From the NCBI RefSeq assembly GCF_039839275.1, contig NZ_JBDOQP010000002.1, positions 930,001 to 994,000 of the forward strand: DNA of 64,000 bases, written 5' to 3'. Source of the stretch: Aerobium sp039839275. Lineage in GTDB: Bacteria; Pseudomonadota; Alphaproteobacteria; Rhizobiales; Rhizobiaceae. Below the pieces are notes generated by a model. The model worked only from the letters and a program-made list of their open reading frames with translations, was not told where the DNA came from and did no database searches. Made by a program: the position numbers and the translations under genes. Positions 16,785-26,854 of this stretch are shown here, piece after piece (position 1 is the first letter of the stretch; the number at the start of each line of letters is the position of its first letter).

Positions 16785-18368
16785 CTAGATACCCACCAGC
16801 GGTGGCGGCGCCGTCTCGCCGCCCGGCGACCACGCCTCCTCCTGCCTGTTGGAGCAATCGGTGCGGGTGCACAGGCGGCAACTCGGCCCGACCGGTACGT
16901 CGGCGTGCTGGTCGTGCAGGTTCAACCCGTCCGCATAGACGGTCTCGTCCGCGTGCAGGATGTCCGTCACCAGCAGGACCGAGAGCGGCAGAGCAAGGTC
17001 GGCAAATCCCGCGCTGCGCCGCGACGTGGCCTTGGCAACGAACAGGAAGCGGGAGCCGTCGAGAAAGCGGGCGACCTGGCGCACGATCTGGCCGGGAGCG
17101 CGGAACGCGGCGTAAATCGCCCATAAGGGGCAGGCATGGCCGCTGTTGGGCAAGAGCAGGCCTGGAAGAGGGAAATGCTTCGACAGCCGGCCTGCCGGGT
17201 CGGCGCGCAGGAAACCGAACGGGACGCCCGCCGCGCCGGGCTGGCGCAGCGTGACGAGCCGGTGGGCCACCTGCTCGAAGCTGGCATTGTAGCGCTCGGC
17301 GAGCGCATCGATGTCATAGCGCAGCGCACGCGCGTCCGCCAGGAAGGCGTCATAGGGGAACAGCACGGCGCCGGCGATGTAGGCGGCGAGATAGCGGTAG
17401 GCGCCGCGTCGTGCAGCGGGCGAGGAGAGCGTTGGCGTATCGACGGCGGCGGCAAGCGCGTCGCCGGCGTCGAGTTCGGCGAGAAGACGGGCCATCTGGA
17501 ATTGGCGGGTCGCCTGCGCCACCGTGTTGCGAAACCACAATTGCCTGTCCGCCGCATCATAGCCGAAGGCACGCCCGGTGCCGGAGGCTGCGGACCGGCG
17601 AACAGCGACGCCATGATCCCGGCGCAGCGCCTCGGCCATGGCGTGTTCCCCGAACGCCCCATGGGCGTCAACGCGGGCGCGCAGTTGCGCGCCCTCGGCT
17701 TCCAGCGCGGGGAAATAGTTCTGTGCCGCGAAGATCATGTCATCGACCTCGCGGCGCGCGGACGCGAAGCTCTCAGCGCTCGATGCCTGGTCGAACTGGC
17801 CGATCAGGTTGCGGGCGACCGCGCTGAGGCTGCGGGTCTCCCGGGTGATGCTGGACAGGAAGCGTTGGCTTTCCTGCGCGCTCAGGTCCGGCTCGCTCTC
17901 GAGGATTTCCGCTCCCGAGCGGATGACGGTGATCCCCGACAGAACCTGATGCAGCAGTTGCGACAGAAGCGGATCGGCACGCAGCCTGTCGGCATAGGAT
18001 TCCGCGTTGTTCATGGCCGCAGCGTAGGCGCGATGCAGCCGTGCGACGACCTGCGCCATCTGCGGGCTGGTGGCGACGAGAAGACGTGCCTGCTCGGCCC
18101 CCATTCCGCTGCCGGCCAGGGCAGGATCGGCGAACGCCTCGACCAGTTCGTGGATGAGCCGGTGTTCGGCTTCGCCGGTCAGTTCGGCGATATCCATGTC
18201 CAGTTCGGCGGCGATGCGCTGCAGGAGCGCCCCACCCACCTGGCGCTTGTTGGCCTCTATGAGATTGAGATAGCTCGGCGACACCCCGACGGCGCGGGCC
18301 AGCCCGGCCTGCGACTTGGAAAGCGCCTTTCGGCGGGTGCTGATTCTCAGGCCGATCGGGGCGTGCAT
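16785..18368 (-). CDS. XRE-family regulator of the ScfR/RamB type
   Basis: A 527-residue protein. Residues 1-65 are an XRE HTH (SKSQAGLARAVGVSPSYLNLIEANKR). Residues about 139-193 look like a helical dimerisation unit resembling a HisKA helix pair (LHQVLSGITVIRSGAEILE). The C-terminal half is the ScfR-type ligand domain, ending in a Cys set at about 413 (CPLW) and 497, 500 and 505 (CRLCTRTDC) suited to a metal or Fe-S site. Such regulators often sense short-chain acyl-CoA compounds. It is divergent from the second Liv-type operon and has a 16-base palindrome 12 bases upstream of its start. Confidence 0.88.
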   Translation of the reverse strand: MHAPIGLRISTRRKALSKSQAGLARAVGVSPSYLNLIEANKRQVGGALLQRIAAELDMDIAELTGEAEHRLIHELVEAFADPALAGSGMGAEQARLLVATSPQMAQVVARLHRAYAAAMNNAESYADRLRADPLLSQLLHQVLSGITVIRSGAEILESEPDLSAQESQRFLSSITRETRSLSAVARNLIGQFDQASSAESFASARREVDDMIFAAQNYFPALEAEGAQLRARVDAHGAFGEHAMAEALRRDHGVAVRRSAASGTGRAFGYDAADRQLWFRNTVAQATRQFQMARLLAELDAGDALAAAVDTPTLSSPAARRGAYRYLAAYIAGAVLFPYDAFLADARALRYDIDALAERYNASFEQVAHRLVTLRQPGAAGVPFGFLRADPAGRLSKHFPLPGLLLPNSGHACPLWAIYAAFRAPGQIVRQVARFLDGSRFLFVAKATSRRSAGFADLALPLSVLLVTDILHADETVYADGLNLHDQHADVPVGPSCRLCTRTDCSNRQEEAWSPGGETAPPPLVGI

Positions 18369-18379
18369 GGGACATGCCT

Positions 18380-18395
18380 TGTCAATTCATTGACA
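18380..18395. promoter_or_regulatory. Predicted XRE operator, perfect palindrome
   Basis: TGTCAATTCATTGACA: 7-base arms TGTCAAT and ATTGACA with a 2-base centre. It lies 12 bases upstream of the XRE regulator start and about 145 bases upstream of the divergent ABC operon. The position suits autoregulation and perhaps control of the transporter. Confidence 0.6.
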
Positions 18396-18539
18396 GATCA
18401 TACTGCGATCCGGTCCAAGAATTTACAGGATTTCCTTTAAATTACAATAAGATATTGCGCCTCTGTTAACACACACCGATAGTGCAAGCGCGGGGAGCCT
18501 CCGGGAGGGTTGTGGCTTCCGCAACCAAGGAGGAGAATC

Positions 18540-19901
18540 ATGAGCACATCCAAGCGCGGCATTTCACGCCGCAACGTCATCAAGACTGGCCTTGCGGGCA
18601 TCCTCGCGACGGGAGCGGCGCCGCTGGTCTTCTCGCGCGGTGCCTGGGCGCAGGAATTCTGCAATAATCCCGACGCCGGCAGCACCGTCACCTACGGTCT
18701 CAACCTGCCGCTCACCGGCACCTATGCCGAGGAAGGCGCCGACGAGCTGAAAGCCTACGAGCTGGCGATCCAGCATCTGAACGGCGAAGGCGACGGCGGG
18801 CTTCTCAACGTATTCAAGCCGTCAGCGCTCAAGGGCAACGGCATCCTCGGCAAGAAGGTGGAGTTCGTCACCTCAGACAGCCAGACACTGTCCGACGTGG
18901 CCCGCGCGGGCGCGACCCGCATGATCGAACGCGACAACGCGATCATGATCACCGGCGGTTCATCGTCCGGCGAGGCGATCGCCGTGCAGAGCCTGTGCCA
19001 GGAGATGGGCATCATCTTCATGGCGGGACTGACCCACTCCAACGACACCACCGGCAAGGACAAGCGCCGCTACGGCTTCCGCCACTTCTTCAACGCCTAC
19101 CAGTCCGGCATCGCGATCGCGCCGGTGATCGGCGAGGCCTACGGCAACGACCGCCGCGCCTACCATCTCACGGCCGACTATACTTGGGGCTGGACGCAGG
19201 AAGAATCGATCAAGAACGCCACCGAGGCTCTCGGCTGGGAGACCGTTCAGGCCGTCCGTACCCCGCTGGGCGCAGGCGACTTCTCGCAGTTCCTGACCCC
19301 GGTGCTGAACTCGGGCGCCGACGTGCTGATACTCAACCACTACGGCAACGACATGGTGAACTCGCTGACGCAGGCGGTGCAGTTCGGCATGCGCGATCGT
19401 CAGGCCAACGGTAAGCAGTTCGAGATCGTCGTGCCGCTGTTCTCCGAACTCATGGCCAAGGGCGCCGGCGAGAACATCAAGGGCATCTTCGGAACCTCCA
19501 ACTGGCACTGGAACCTGCAGGACGAAGGATCGCAGGCCTTCACCAAGTCGTTTGGTGCCGCCTATGGATCGCCGCCCTCGCAGGCAGCGCACACCGCCTA
19601 TGTGCAGGCGCTGCTCTATGCCGATGCGTGCGAACGCGCCGGAACCTTCTATCCGCCGGAAGTCATCAAGGCACTGGAAGGCTTCGAGTTCGACGGCATG
19701 GGCAACGGCGCCACGCTCTACCGGGCAGACGACCATCAGTGCATGAAGTCGGTGCTCGTGGTGCGCGGCAACGAGAGCCCGACGAACGAGTTCGACGTGC
19801 TCAACGTGCACAAGGAAATCTCGCGCGAGGAGGCCAACTACGACGCCTCGATCTTCGGAGGTGAACTGGGCGCCGCCGAGCCGGTTCCGCAGTGCACCTG
19901 A
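18540..19901 (+). CDS. ABC transporter substrate-binding protein with Tat-type signal
   Basis: A 453-residue type I periplasmic binding protein. The N-terminus carries a twin-arginine signal (SRRNVIKTG, then a hydrophobic stretch and AWA-QE), so it is probably exported folded. The mature part starts TVTYGLNLPLTGTYAEEGAD, the Peripla_BP_6 pattern. The start at 18540 has AAGGAGGAG six bases upstream. It heads an operon with LivH, LivM, LivG and LivF homologues. It differs strongly from the binding protein at 1555, so the two systems probably take different ligands. Ligand not identifiable. Confidence 0.9.
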   Translation: MSTSKRGISRRNVIKTGLAGILATGAAPLVFSRGAWAQEFCNNPDAGSTVTYGLNLPLTGTYAEEGADELKAYELAIQHLNGEGDGGLLNVFKPSALKGNGILGKKVEFVTSDSQTLSDVARAGATRMIERDNAIMITGGSSSGEAIAVQSLCQEMGIIFMAGLTHSNDTTGKDKRRYGFRHFFNAYQSGIAIAPVIGEAYGNDRRAYHLTADYTWGWTQEESIKNATEALGWETVQAVRTPLGAGDFSQFLTPVLNSGADVLILNHYGNDMVNSLTQAVQFGMRDRQANGKQFEIVVPLFSELMAKGAGENIKGIFGTSNWHWNLQDEGSQAFTKSFGAAYGSPPSQAAHTAYVQALLYADACERAGTFYPPEVIKALEGFEFDGMGNGATLYRADDHQCMKSVLVVRGNESPTNEFDVLNVHKEISREEANYDASIFGGELGAAEPVPQCT

Positions 19902-19917
19902 TCCAGCCGAACTGACA

Positions 19918-19952
19918 GCGCGCCCCGCACGTCTTCGACGCGCGGGGCGCGC
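19918..19952 (+). terminator. Strong hairpin between binding-protein and permease genes
   Basis: An 11-base perfect stem GCGCGCCCCGC / GCGGGGCGCGC whose loop holds a second small stem (CGTC TTC GACG), followed by a modest CTCTTTTA stretch. Between a binding-protein gene and its permease genes such a hairpin usually terminates part of the transcripts or protects the upstream mRNA, giving excess binding protein. Confidence 0.65.
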
Positions 19953-19990
19953 GTCGCTCTTTTAAGCTGACGGCGGTCCGGAGGCCGGCC

Positions 19991-21022
19991 ATGTTTGAAG
20001 TGATTTTCCTGCAGTTTCTCAACGGGCTCGACAAGGGCAGCGCCTATGCGCTGATCGCTCTCGGCCTGACTCTCGTCTTCGGCACGCTGGGCGTCGTGAA
20101 CTTCGCCCACGGGGCCTTGTTCATGCTTGGCGCCTTCTGCGCCGTTGCATTCCGGCAGCTCATCACGCTGGAGACCGTCACCACCGATCCGGAAAAGCTG
20201 TCGCCCTGGGGCGCGCCGGTGGAGATACGCGAACCGCTGGTGCAGACCTGGTTCGGCGATTTCGGCGCCGTGCTCGTCAACTATTCGGTGATCGTCTCGC
20301 TGCTGCTCGCGATCCCGGTGATGCTGTTTGTGGGCGTGGCGATGGAGCGGGGGCTGATCAAGCATTTCTACAAGCGCCCGCATGCCGAGCAGATTCTCGT
20401 GACCTTCGGACTTGCGATCGTGCTTGGCGAACTCGTCAAGGCGATCTTCGGGCCGAACCCGCATCCGCAGCCGATGCCCGACACGTTTCGCGGCGCAGCC
20501 GACATCGGCGCCTTTCTCGGCATGCAGGCCGGTGTGATCACCTATCCGCTGTGGCGGCTGATATACTTCCTGTTCTCCGCGGCCATCATCGGCGCGGTGT
20601 TTGCCTTTCTCCAGTTCACCACCTTCGGCATGGTCGTGCGCGCCGGCATGGCGGACCGCGAAACCGTCGGCCTGCTTGGCATCAACATCGACCGCCGCTT
20701 CACCATCATGTTCGGCATCGCCGCCACGGTGGCGGGCATGGCGGGCGTGATGTACACGCCTCTGCTCCCGCCGAACTACACGCTCGGCATGGAATTTCTC
20801 GTCATCTCGTTCGTCGTGGTTGTGGTTGGCGGCATGGGATCGCTGCCCGGCGCCGTCGCCGCTGGTTTCCTGCTCGGGATCCTCCAGTCGTTTGCATCGA
20901 TGACGCAGGTCAAGGCGATCGTTCCGGGGATCGACCAGATCATCATCTACCTCATTGCCGTCGTCATCCTGCTCGTTCGCCCGCGCGGACTTCTGGGCCG
21001 GCGTGGCGTGATGGAGGCGTAA
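19991..21022 (+). CDS. ABC transporter permease, LivH type (second system)
   Basis: A 343-residue membrane permease. It opens with FLQFLNGLDKGSAYALIALG and LVFGTLGVVNFAHGA, the conserved LivH N-terminal region, and has the GMADRETVGLLGI cytoplasmic loop and GGMGSLPGAVAAG near the end. A long insertion after the second span (about residues 55-90) is typical of a subset of these proteins. It is followed directly by the LivM gene with no gap between stop and start. Confidence 0.9.
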   Translation: MFEVIFLQFLNGLDKGSAYALIALGLTLVFGTLGVVNFAHGALFMLGAFCAVAFRQLITLETVTTDPEKLSPWGAPVEIREPLVQTWFGDFGAVLVNYSVIVSLLLAIPVMLFVGVAMERGLIKHFYKRPHAEQILVTFGLAIVLGELVKAIFGPNPHPQPMPDTFRGAADIGAFLGMQAGVITYPLWRLIYFLFSAAIIGAVFAFLQFTTFGMVVRAGMADRETVGLLGINIDRRFTIMFGIAATVAGMAGVMYTPLLPPNYTLGMEFLVISFVVVVVGGMGSLPGAVAAGFLLGILQSFASMTQVKAIVPGIDQIIIYLIAVVILLVRPRGLLGRRGVMEA

Positions 21023-22165
21023 ATGTCCATGTCGCGCAAAGACCTCATCCTGTTCTTCGGTTTTTCGGCGGTGGTCCTGCTGCTGCCGATCCTGGCTGCG
21101 CCGTTCGGGGCGGCATATCCCGACCTCCTGCAGCGCTTCATGATCTTCGGCATCTTCGCGATCGGCTTCAACATCCTCTTCGGCCTCACCGGCTACCTGT
21201 CGTTCGGCCATGCGGCCTTCTTCGGTGTCGGCTCCTACGCGGCGATGTGGTCGTTCAAGCTGCTGTCAACGAATGCGCTGCCGGCGATCATCTTCGCCGT
21301 CATCGTGGCCGGACTGTTCGCGCTGGCCATCGGCTTCGTCTCGCTGCGCCGCTCCGGGATCTACTTCTCGATCCTGACACTCGCCTTCGCGCAAATGAGC
21401 TACAACCTCGCCTATTCGGTGCTGACACCGATCACCAATGGTGAGACCGGCCTGCGCATGGCGCTGAGCGACCCGAGGGTGCTCGACAGGCTCTTCTTCA
21501 GCACGCCGCCCGGTACGCCGGTGCCGTCGCTGTTTGGCATGTCGCTGTCCGGCTGGAACGGCTTCTTCTTCTCGGCGGCGCTGTTGCTGGCCACATTCTT
21601 CCTGGCGATGCGCATCACCAACTCGCCATTCGGCATGATGCTGAAGGGCATCAAGTCGAACCAGAACCGGATGAACTATACCGGCTTCAACACCCGGCCC
21701 TACACGCTCACCGCCTTCGTCATATCCGGCATGCTGGCCGGTCTTGCCGGCTCGCTGCTGGTCGTCACCGATCCACTTGCGGGTGCGGAACGCATGCGCT
21801 GGACGGCCTCGGGCGAGGTCGTGCTGATGACCATCCTCGGCGGTGTCGGAACGCTGGTGGGCCCGGTGCTGGGCGCCTGGATCATCAAGTATTTCGAGAA
21901 CATCTTCTCGTCCTTCAACGCCAACGTGCTCAATAATTTCTACAGTTTCCTGCCCGATGGCGCGCGCGAAGTTGCGGTGACCGTGAGCTCCAAGTTCGTC
22001 GGCGAAGGGTGGCACCTTTCTCTCGGCCTCGTCTTCGTGCTGATCGTCGTGTTCCTGCCCGGCGGGATCATGGAAGGCGCGAGACGCATCGGCGCCCGCT
22101 TCCGGCGTTCGAACGCCCGTCCGGAAGCCCGCCGCGAACAACTCAGTCCAACGGCAGCCGAGTAA
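21023..22165 (+). CDS. ABC transporter permease, LivM type (second system)
   Basis: A 380-residue membrane permease with the LivM motif GFNILFGLTGYLSFGHAAFF, a loop LKGIKSNQNRMNYTGFNT contacting the ATPase, and GGVGTLVGPVLGAW. The C-terminus ends in a basic tail. The ATG immediately follows the TAA of the LivH gene. It forms the heteromeric channel with that protein. Confidence 0.9.
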   Translation: MSMSRKDLILFFGFSAVVLLLPILAAPFGAAYPDLLQRFMIFGIFAIGFNILFGLTGYLSFGHAAFFGVGSYAAMWSFKLLSTNALPAIIFAVIVAGLFALAIGFVSLRRSGIYFSILTLAFAQMSYNLAYSVLTPITNGETGLRMALSDPRVLDRLFFSTPPGTPVPSLFGMSLSGWNGFFFSAALLLATFFLAMRITNSPFGMMLKGIKSNQNRMNYTGFNTRPYTLTAFVISGMLAGLAGSLLVVTDPLAGAERMRWTASGEVVLMTILGGVGTLVGPVLGAWIIKYFENIFSSFNANVLNNFYSFLPDGAREVAVTVSSKFVGEGWHLSLGLVFVLIVVFLPGGIMEGARRIGARFRRSNARPEARREQLSPTAAE

Positions 22166-22175
22166 GGGGGCGACC

Positions 22176-22948
<773 letters not shown>

Positions 22949-22949
<1 letters not shown>

Positions 22950-23716
22950 TGAGCGTAACGGCATTCGACAACGCTCCAGCGACGCACCCGGCCATGGCCA
23001 GCGAAGGCGCAAAACCGTTCTTCTCGGCGCGCGACATTCATGCCTATTATGGCGAGAGCTATATCGTGCAAGGCATCAGCCTCGACATACGGCATGGCGA
23101 AATCCTCGCGCTGCTGGGCCGCAACGGCGCCGGCAAGACCTCGACGCTACGCACCATCGCGCGGCTCGACGATCCCGCACTCCAGCGCGGCGAGATATGG
23201 TTGGACGGACAGGCCATTCACCAGATGAAGGCTTTCCAGGCGGCGCGCGTGGGAATCCAGCTCGTGCCGGAGGATCGCCGGATCATCCAGGGACTGACGG
23301 TGGAGGAAAACCTGACACTTGCGCAGGTGGCGCCGGGAGCCGGATGGGAACTTGACCGCATCTATGGTCATTTCCCGCGCCTGGCGGAGCGCCGCAAGCA
23401 GGAAGGCACAACGCTTTCCGGCGGCGAGCAGCAGATGCTGGCGATAGCCCGGGCACTGGCGCGCGACCTCAAGCTCCTGCTGCTGGACGAGCCCTATGAG
23501 GGCCTTGCTCCCGTCATCGTGCAGGAGATCGAGGGCATCCTCAACGAGATCAAGGCGCTCGGCATCACCACGATCATCGTGGAGCAGAATGCGGTCGCCG
23601 CATTGAAGCTCGCCGATCGCGCGGTGATCCTCGACACCGGCGAAGTCGCCTTCAGCGGCACGGCAAAGGACGTGCTCGACAACACCGAACTGCGGCACGA
23701 ATATCTGGCGATATGA
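22949..23716 (+). CDS. ABC transporter ATP-binding protein, LivF type (second system)
   Basis: A 255-residue ABC ATPase with an N-terminal extension of about 25 residues before the core. Walker A GRNGAGKTS, signature LSGGEQQMLAIARAL, Walker B LLLLDEPYEGLAP. It is translationally coupled to the LivG gene and closes the five-gene transporter operon. About 100 bases separate it from moeA, which may be independent. Confidence 0.9.
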
Positions 23717-23818
23717 CGCCGTCGCGGCGAGAACCGCGAAGGCATCGACGAGGCAATGGACGGCGCGGCCCGGCTTGTGACAGATTGACGGCTTTCCATT
23801 GGGAGGTGCGAGAGCCGG

Positions 23819-25111
23819 ATGACGATCACGCATAGCCGCGCGCCGGACATGCAGACTGCACCGGCCCGGAGGGGAAATTTGGCCGGAGATGGCGATCGCC
23901 CCGTGGCGCCAGATATTGCTGCCGCGCGGGCGGCGGCGATCGCCATCGCAGTCTCACAGAGCGAGTCCCTGGATTTGCTGGATGCCGCCGGCCGCGTGCT
24001 CGGCGCGGACCTGTTCGCGCGCCATGACGTGCCTCCCTTCGACAATTCCGCGATGGATGGCTACGCGGTCCGTTGTACGGACCTTGGCGGTCACGGTCCG
24101 TGGCGCCTGCCGGTCGGCGGACGCAGTGCCGCGGGCGATCTAGCCGGCGCGAACGACCTTCAACCCGGAACGGCAATGCGCATATTCACCGGTGCGCCGG
24201 TGCCCGCGGGATTCGATGCCGTGATTATGCAGGAGGACTGCGAACGGCAGGGCGACACCGTAGCGATCGCCGCAAGGCCGTCACCCGGCCACAATATCCG
24301 CCGCGCCGGCGAGGACGTCGCCGCAGGCACGCGCCTTCTGTCGCGCGGCGACCTCCTGACACCGCAGCGGCTGGCTCTACTCGCCGAATCCGGCCATGCG
24401 CAGGCAGACGTGTTCCGAAAGGTGCGCATCGGGCTGATCTCCACCGGCTCGGAACTGCGTGAGCCCGGCGAGCCGCTCGCGCCCGGGCAGATCCACAATT
24501 CGAACCGGGTTTTCCTGCGCGCCATGCTCGGTGCACTTGCCTGGGCAGAGGTGCATGATTTCGGCATAATCCCCGACGACAGGAAAAGGATCGAGCAGGC
24601 GCTGCACGAGGCCTCCCGGACCTGTGACGCCATCGTCACGACTGGCGGGGTGTCGGTGGGCGACGAGGATCACATCGCGGCGATCATGCGGGAGGGGGGC
24701 GGCCGGCTCGATGTGGTCAAGGTCGCCATGCGCCCCGGCAAGCCGGTCAAGATCGGGCTGATCGGGCACACGTTCCTCGCCGGGCTGCCGGGCAATCCCA
24801 ACTCGGCACTGGTTACCTTCCGCCGTATCGCCTTGCCGGCTCTGCGTGCGATGGCGGGGCTGAGTGTCATCGAGCCGGCATGGCAGCCCGCCATCGCCGG
24901 CTTTTCGCATGCCAAGAAGCCGGATCGCACCGAGTTCGTACCAGTCAGGCGCAGCGGCCAGACCGACGCCGGCATGCCCATCCTCGAACTGCTCGCGCGC
25001 GGATCGTCGGCAAGCCTTTCAGCAATGGCGGCCGCCGACGGCATTGCGCTCCTGCCACCGGAGGATACGGCAATCGAGCCCGGCATGCTGCTGCGTTTCG
25101 AACCGTTCTGA
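23819..25111 (+). CDS. moeA: Molybdopterin molybdenumtransferase MoeA family
   Basis: A 430-residue protein. MoeA hallmarks are clear: DNSAMDGYAVR near residue 77, the RRAGEDV segment, LISTGSELREPGEPL, TTGGVSVGDEDH and LPGNPNSALVTF. It inserts molybdate into adenylated molybdopterin to finish the molybdenum cofactor. The start at 23819 lies after GGGAGG; the 40-residue N-terminal extension is poorly conserved, so a later start is possible. No molybdoenzyme gene is next to it, so it may be the general MoeA or a copy for a specific enzyme elsewhere. Confidence 0.9.
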   Translation: MTITHSRAPDMQTAPARRGNLAGDGDRPVAPDIAAARAAAIAIAVSQSESLDLLDAAGRVLGADLFARHDVPPFDNSAMDGYAVRCTDLGGHGPWRLPVGGRSAAGDLAGANDLQPGTAMRIFTGAPVPAGFDAVIMQEDCERQGDTVAIAARPSPGHNIRRAGEDVAAGTRLLSRGDLLTPQRLALLAESGHAQADVFRKVRIGLISTGSELREPGEPLAPGQIHNSNRVFLRAMLGALAWAEVHDFGIIPDDRKRIEQALHEASRTCDAIVTTGGVSVGDEDHIAAIMREGGGRLDVVKVAMRPGKPVKIGLIGHTFLAGLPGNPNSALVTFRRIALPALRAMAGLSVIEPAWQPAIAGFSHAKKPDRTEFVPVRRSGQTDAGMPILELLARGSSASLSAMAAADGIALLPPEDTAIEPGMLLRFEPF

Positions 25112-25128
25112 GCGGGCGCCTCGAAGGT

Positions 25129-26187
25129 TCAATCGCCGAAGACCACACCGTCGAAGAGCTTGCGCGCGGTACGCAGGATTGCCGCGCTGACGACTTCGCC
25201 CTTTGCGTCCAGCCGGGCGACGACGGTCATTTCACCCGTCGGGTGCTCGACGGAGAGCGTACGCTGCTCGCCGCTGCCGACTTCCGCGAGTTCCGCTGCC
25301 GGCGATCCGGGAAGAAGGCATGCGGTGGCGACGCTGACCGCGCCGAGTACGCCGATCGAGGAATGCGCGCGGTGGGGAATGAAGGTGCGCGTCGAGATCG
25401 CGCCGCCATTGCGGGCTTTTGCCACCATAGTCATCTTCGGCACCGACTTTTCGGCAACGTCGCCGAGGTTCATGAGCGGGCCGGCCTTGAGCCGTATGGC
25501 TTCGAGCTTTGCACGCAGCGCCTCGTTGGCTTCGAGATCCGCCGGCTCCTCATAGCCCGTGATGCCCATGTCTTCAGCCCGCATGACCACGCACGGCATG
25601 CCATTGTCGATCATCGTGACCGCGATGCCTTCGATCTCGTCCATCGCATTGCCGGTCGGCAACAGCGCCCCGCACGAGGAACCCGCCGTGTCCTTGAACT
25701 CGATCGGCACGGGTGCCGAGGTGCCCGGCACGCCGTCGATGCGCGCATCGCCTGCATAGCTGACCCGGCCACCGGGCGTTTCCACCGTGGCAACGGCAAT
25801 CTGCCCGGTGTTTTCCATGAAAATGCGCACGTCCGTCCGGCCGTCCTTTGCCGCTACCAGACCGCGCTCGATGGCGAACGGCCCGACACCGGCGAGGATG
25901 TTGCCGCAGTTCTGCGCGTCGGTGACGATCGGTCGATCGACGAAAACCTGCAGGAACAGATAGTCGACGTCGACGCCGTCATGCTGGGACTTCCGCACAA
26001 CGGCAACTTTCGACGTCAGCGGGTCCGCCCCGCCCATGCCGTCGATCTGCCGCTTGTCGGGCGAGCCCATCACGCGCAGCAGGAATGCGTCGCGCGCGGC
26101 TGTCTCGGCGGGGAGCTCGTCGGCTAGGAAGTAGCCACCCTTCGAAGTTCCGCCACGCATCCACATGCAGTGCACGCCGTCAGACAT
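25129..26187 (-). CDS. galD: 4-oxalomesaconate tautomerase GalD (PrpF family)
   Basis: A 352-residue PrpF-fold isomerase: WMRGGTSKGGYF at the N-terminus, IDGMGGADPLTSKVAVV, and NCGNILAGVGPFA are family signatures. GalD interconverts the keto and enol forms of 4-oxalomesaconate in gallate/protocatechuate 4,5-cleavage pathways. The start at 26187 (MSDGVHCMW) overlaps the previous gene by eight bases; the longer reading frame to 26352 is inside that gene and is rejected. It is the last gene of the seven-gene catabolic operon. Assignment as GalD rather than methylaconitate isomerase rests on the neighbours. Confidence 0.88.
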   Translation of the reverse strand: MSDGVHCMWMRGGTSKGGYFLADELPAETAARDAFLLRVMGSPDKRQIDGMGGADPLTSKVAVVRKSQHDGVDVDYLFLQVFVDRPIVTDAQNCGNILAGVGPFAIERGLVAAKDGRTDVRIFMENTGQIAVATVETPGGRVSYAGDARIDGVPGTSAPVPIEFKDTAGSSCGALLPTGNAMDEIEGIAVTMIDNGMPCVVMRAEDMGITGYEEPADLEANEALRAKLEAIRLKAGPLMNLGDVAEKSVPKMTMVAKARNGGAISTRTFIPHRAHSSIGVLGAVSVATACLLPGSPAAELAEVGSGEQRTLSVEHPTGEMTVVARLDAKGEVVSAAILRTARKLFDGVVFGD

Positions 26188-26854
26188 ATTTGAGGCCCCT
26201 CTCCGCCAGCCTTTCGCGCATCTTGTAGAGGTCGAGGCCAAGCTCGCCGGTGGCAAGACGCTTGCGCTTGTCTTCCTCGGCTGCGACACGTGCCTCGGCC
26301 TTTTCCGCCACGTCGGCAGCCTCCTCACGCGCGACAACGCATACGCCATCATCGTCGGCGACGATCACGTCGCCCGGATTGACGAGCGCGTTTGCGCAGA
26401 CGACCGGCACGTTGACGGAACCGACCGTCTCCTTGACCGTGCCCTGCGCGAAGATCGCCTTCGACCAGACGGGAAATTTCATTTCGGTGAGGTCGGCGAC
26501 GTCACGCACGCCGGCGTCGATGATCAGCCCCTTGCAGCCGCGCGCAAGCGCCGACGTTGCCAGCAGGTCGCCAAAATATCCGTCCTCGCAAGGGCTCGTG
26601 GGGGCCAGCAGCAGGATGTCGCCAGCCTTCAACTGCTCGATGGCGACGTGCAGCATCCAGTTGTCGCCGGGAGGCGCGGAGATGGTGACGGCGCTGGCCG
26701 CCAGCCGCGCGCCGCGATAGATTGGACGCATGTAGCTGGCCAGCAGACCCTTGCGGCCCTGCGCTTCATGCACCGTCGCGACGCCACAGGCCGCCAGCCT
26801 GTCGATGACCGACTGATCGGAGCGCTTGATGTTCTGTACGACGACGCCACCCAT
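26180..26854 (-). CDS. ligK: 4-carboxy-4-hydroxy-2-oxoadipate aldolase (LigK/GalC)
   Basis: A 224-residue RraA-like class II aldolase. The signature GCKGLIIDAGVRDVADL, with the metal-binding Asp downstream of the Arg, and PGDNWMLHVAIEQLKAGDILL are as in LigK and GalC. It splits 4-carboxy-4-hydroxy-2-oxoadipate into pyruvate and oxaloacetate and usually also decarboxylates oxaloacetate. The ATG at 26854 overlaps the stop of the upstream galB by four bases (ATGA). Neighbours supply the substrate, which supports the call over a plain RraA regulator. Confidence 0.9.
   Translation of the reverse strand: MGGVVVQNIKRSDQSVIDRLAACGVATVHEAQGRKGLLASYMRPIYRGARLAASAVTISAPPGDNWMLHVAIEQLKAGDILLLAPTSPCEDGYFGDLLATSALARGCKGLIIDAGVRDVADLTEMKFPVWSKAIFAQGTVKETVGSVNVPVVCANALVNPGDVIVADDDGVCVVAREEAADVAEKAEARVAAEEDKRKRLATGELGLDLYKMRERLAERGLKYV

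Noticed and set aside
26180..26854. RraA RNase E inhibitor
   Set aside because: The fold is shared, but the GCKGLIIDAGVRD site and the ligI-galB-galD context fit the CHA aldolase.
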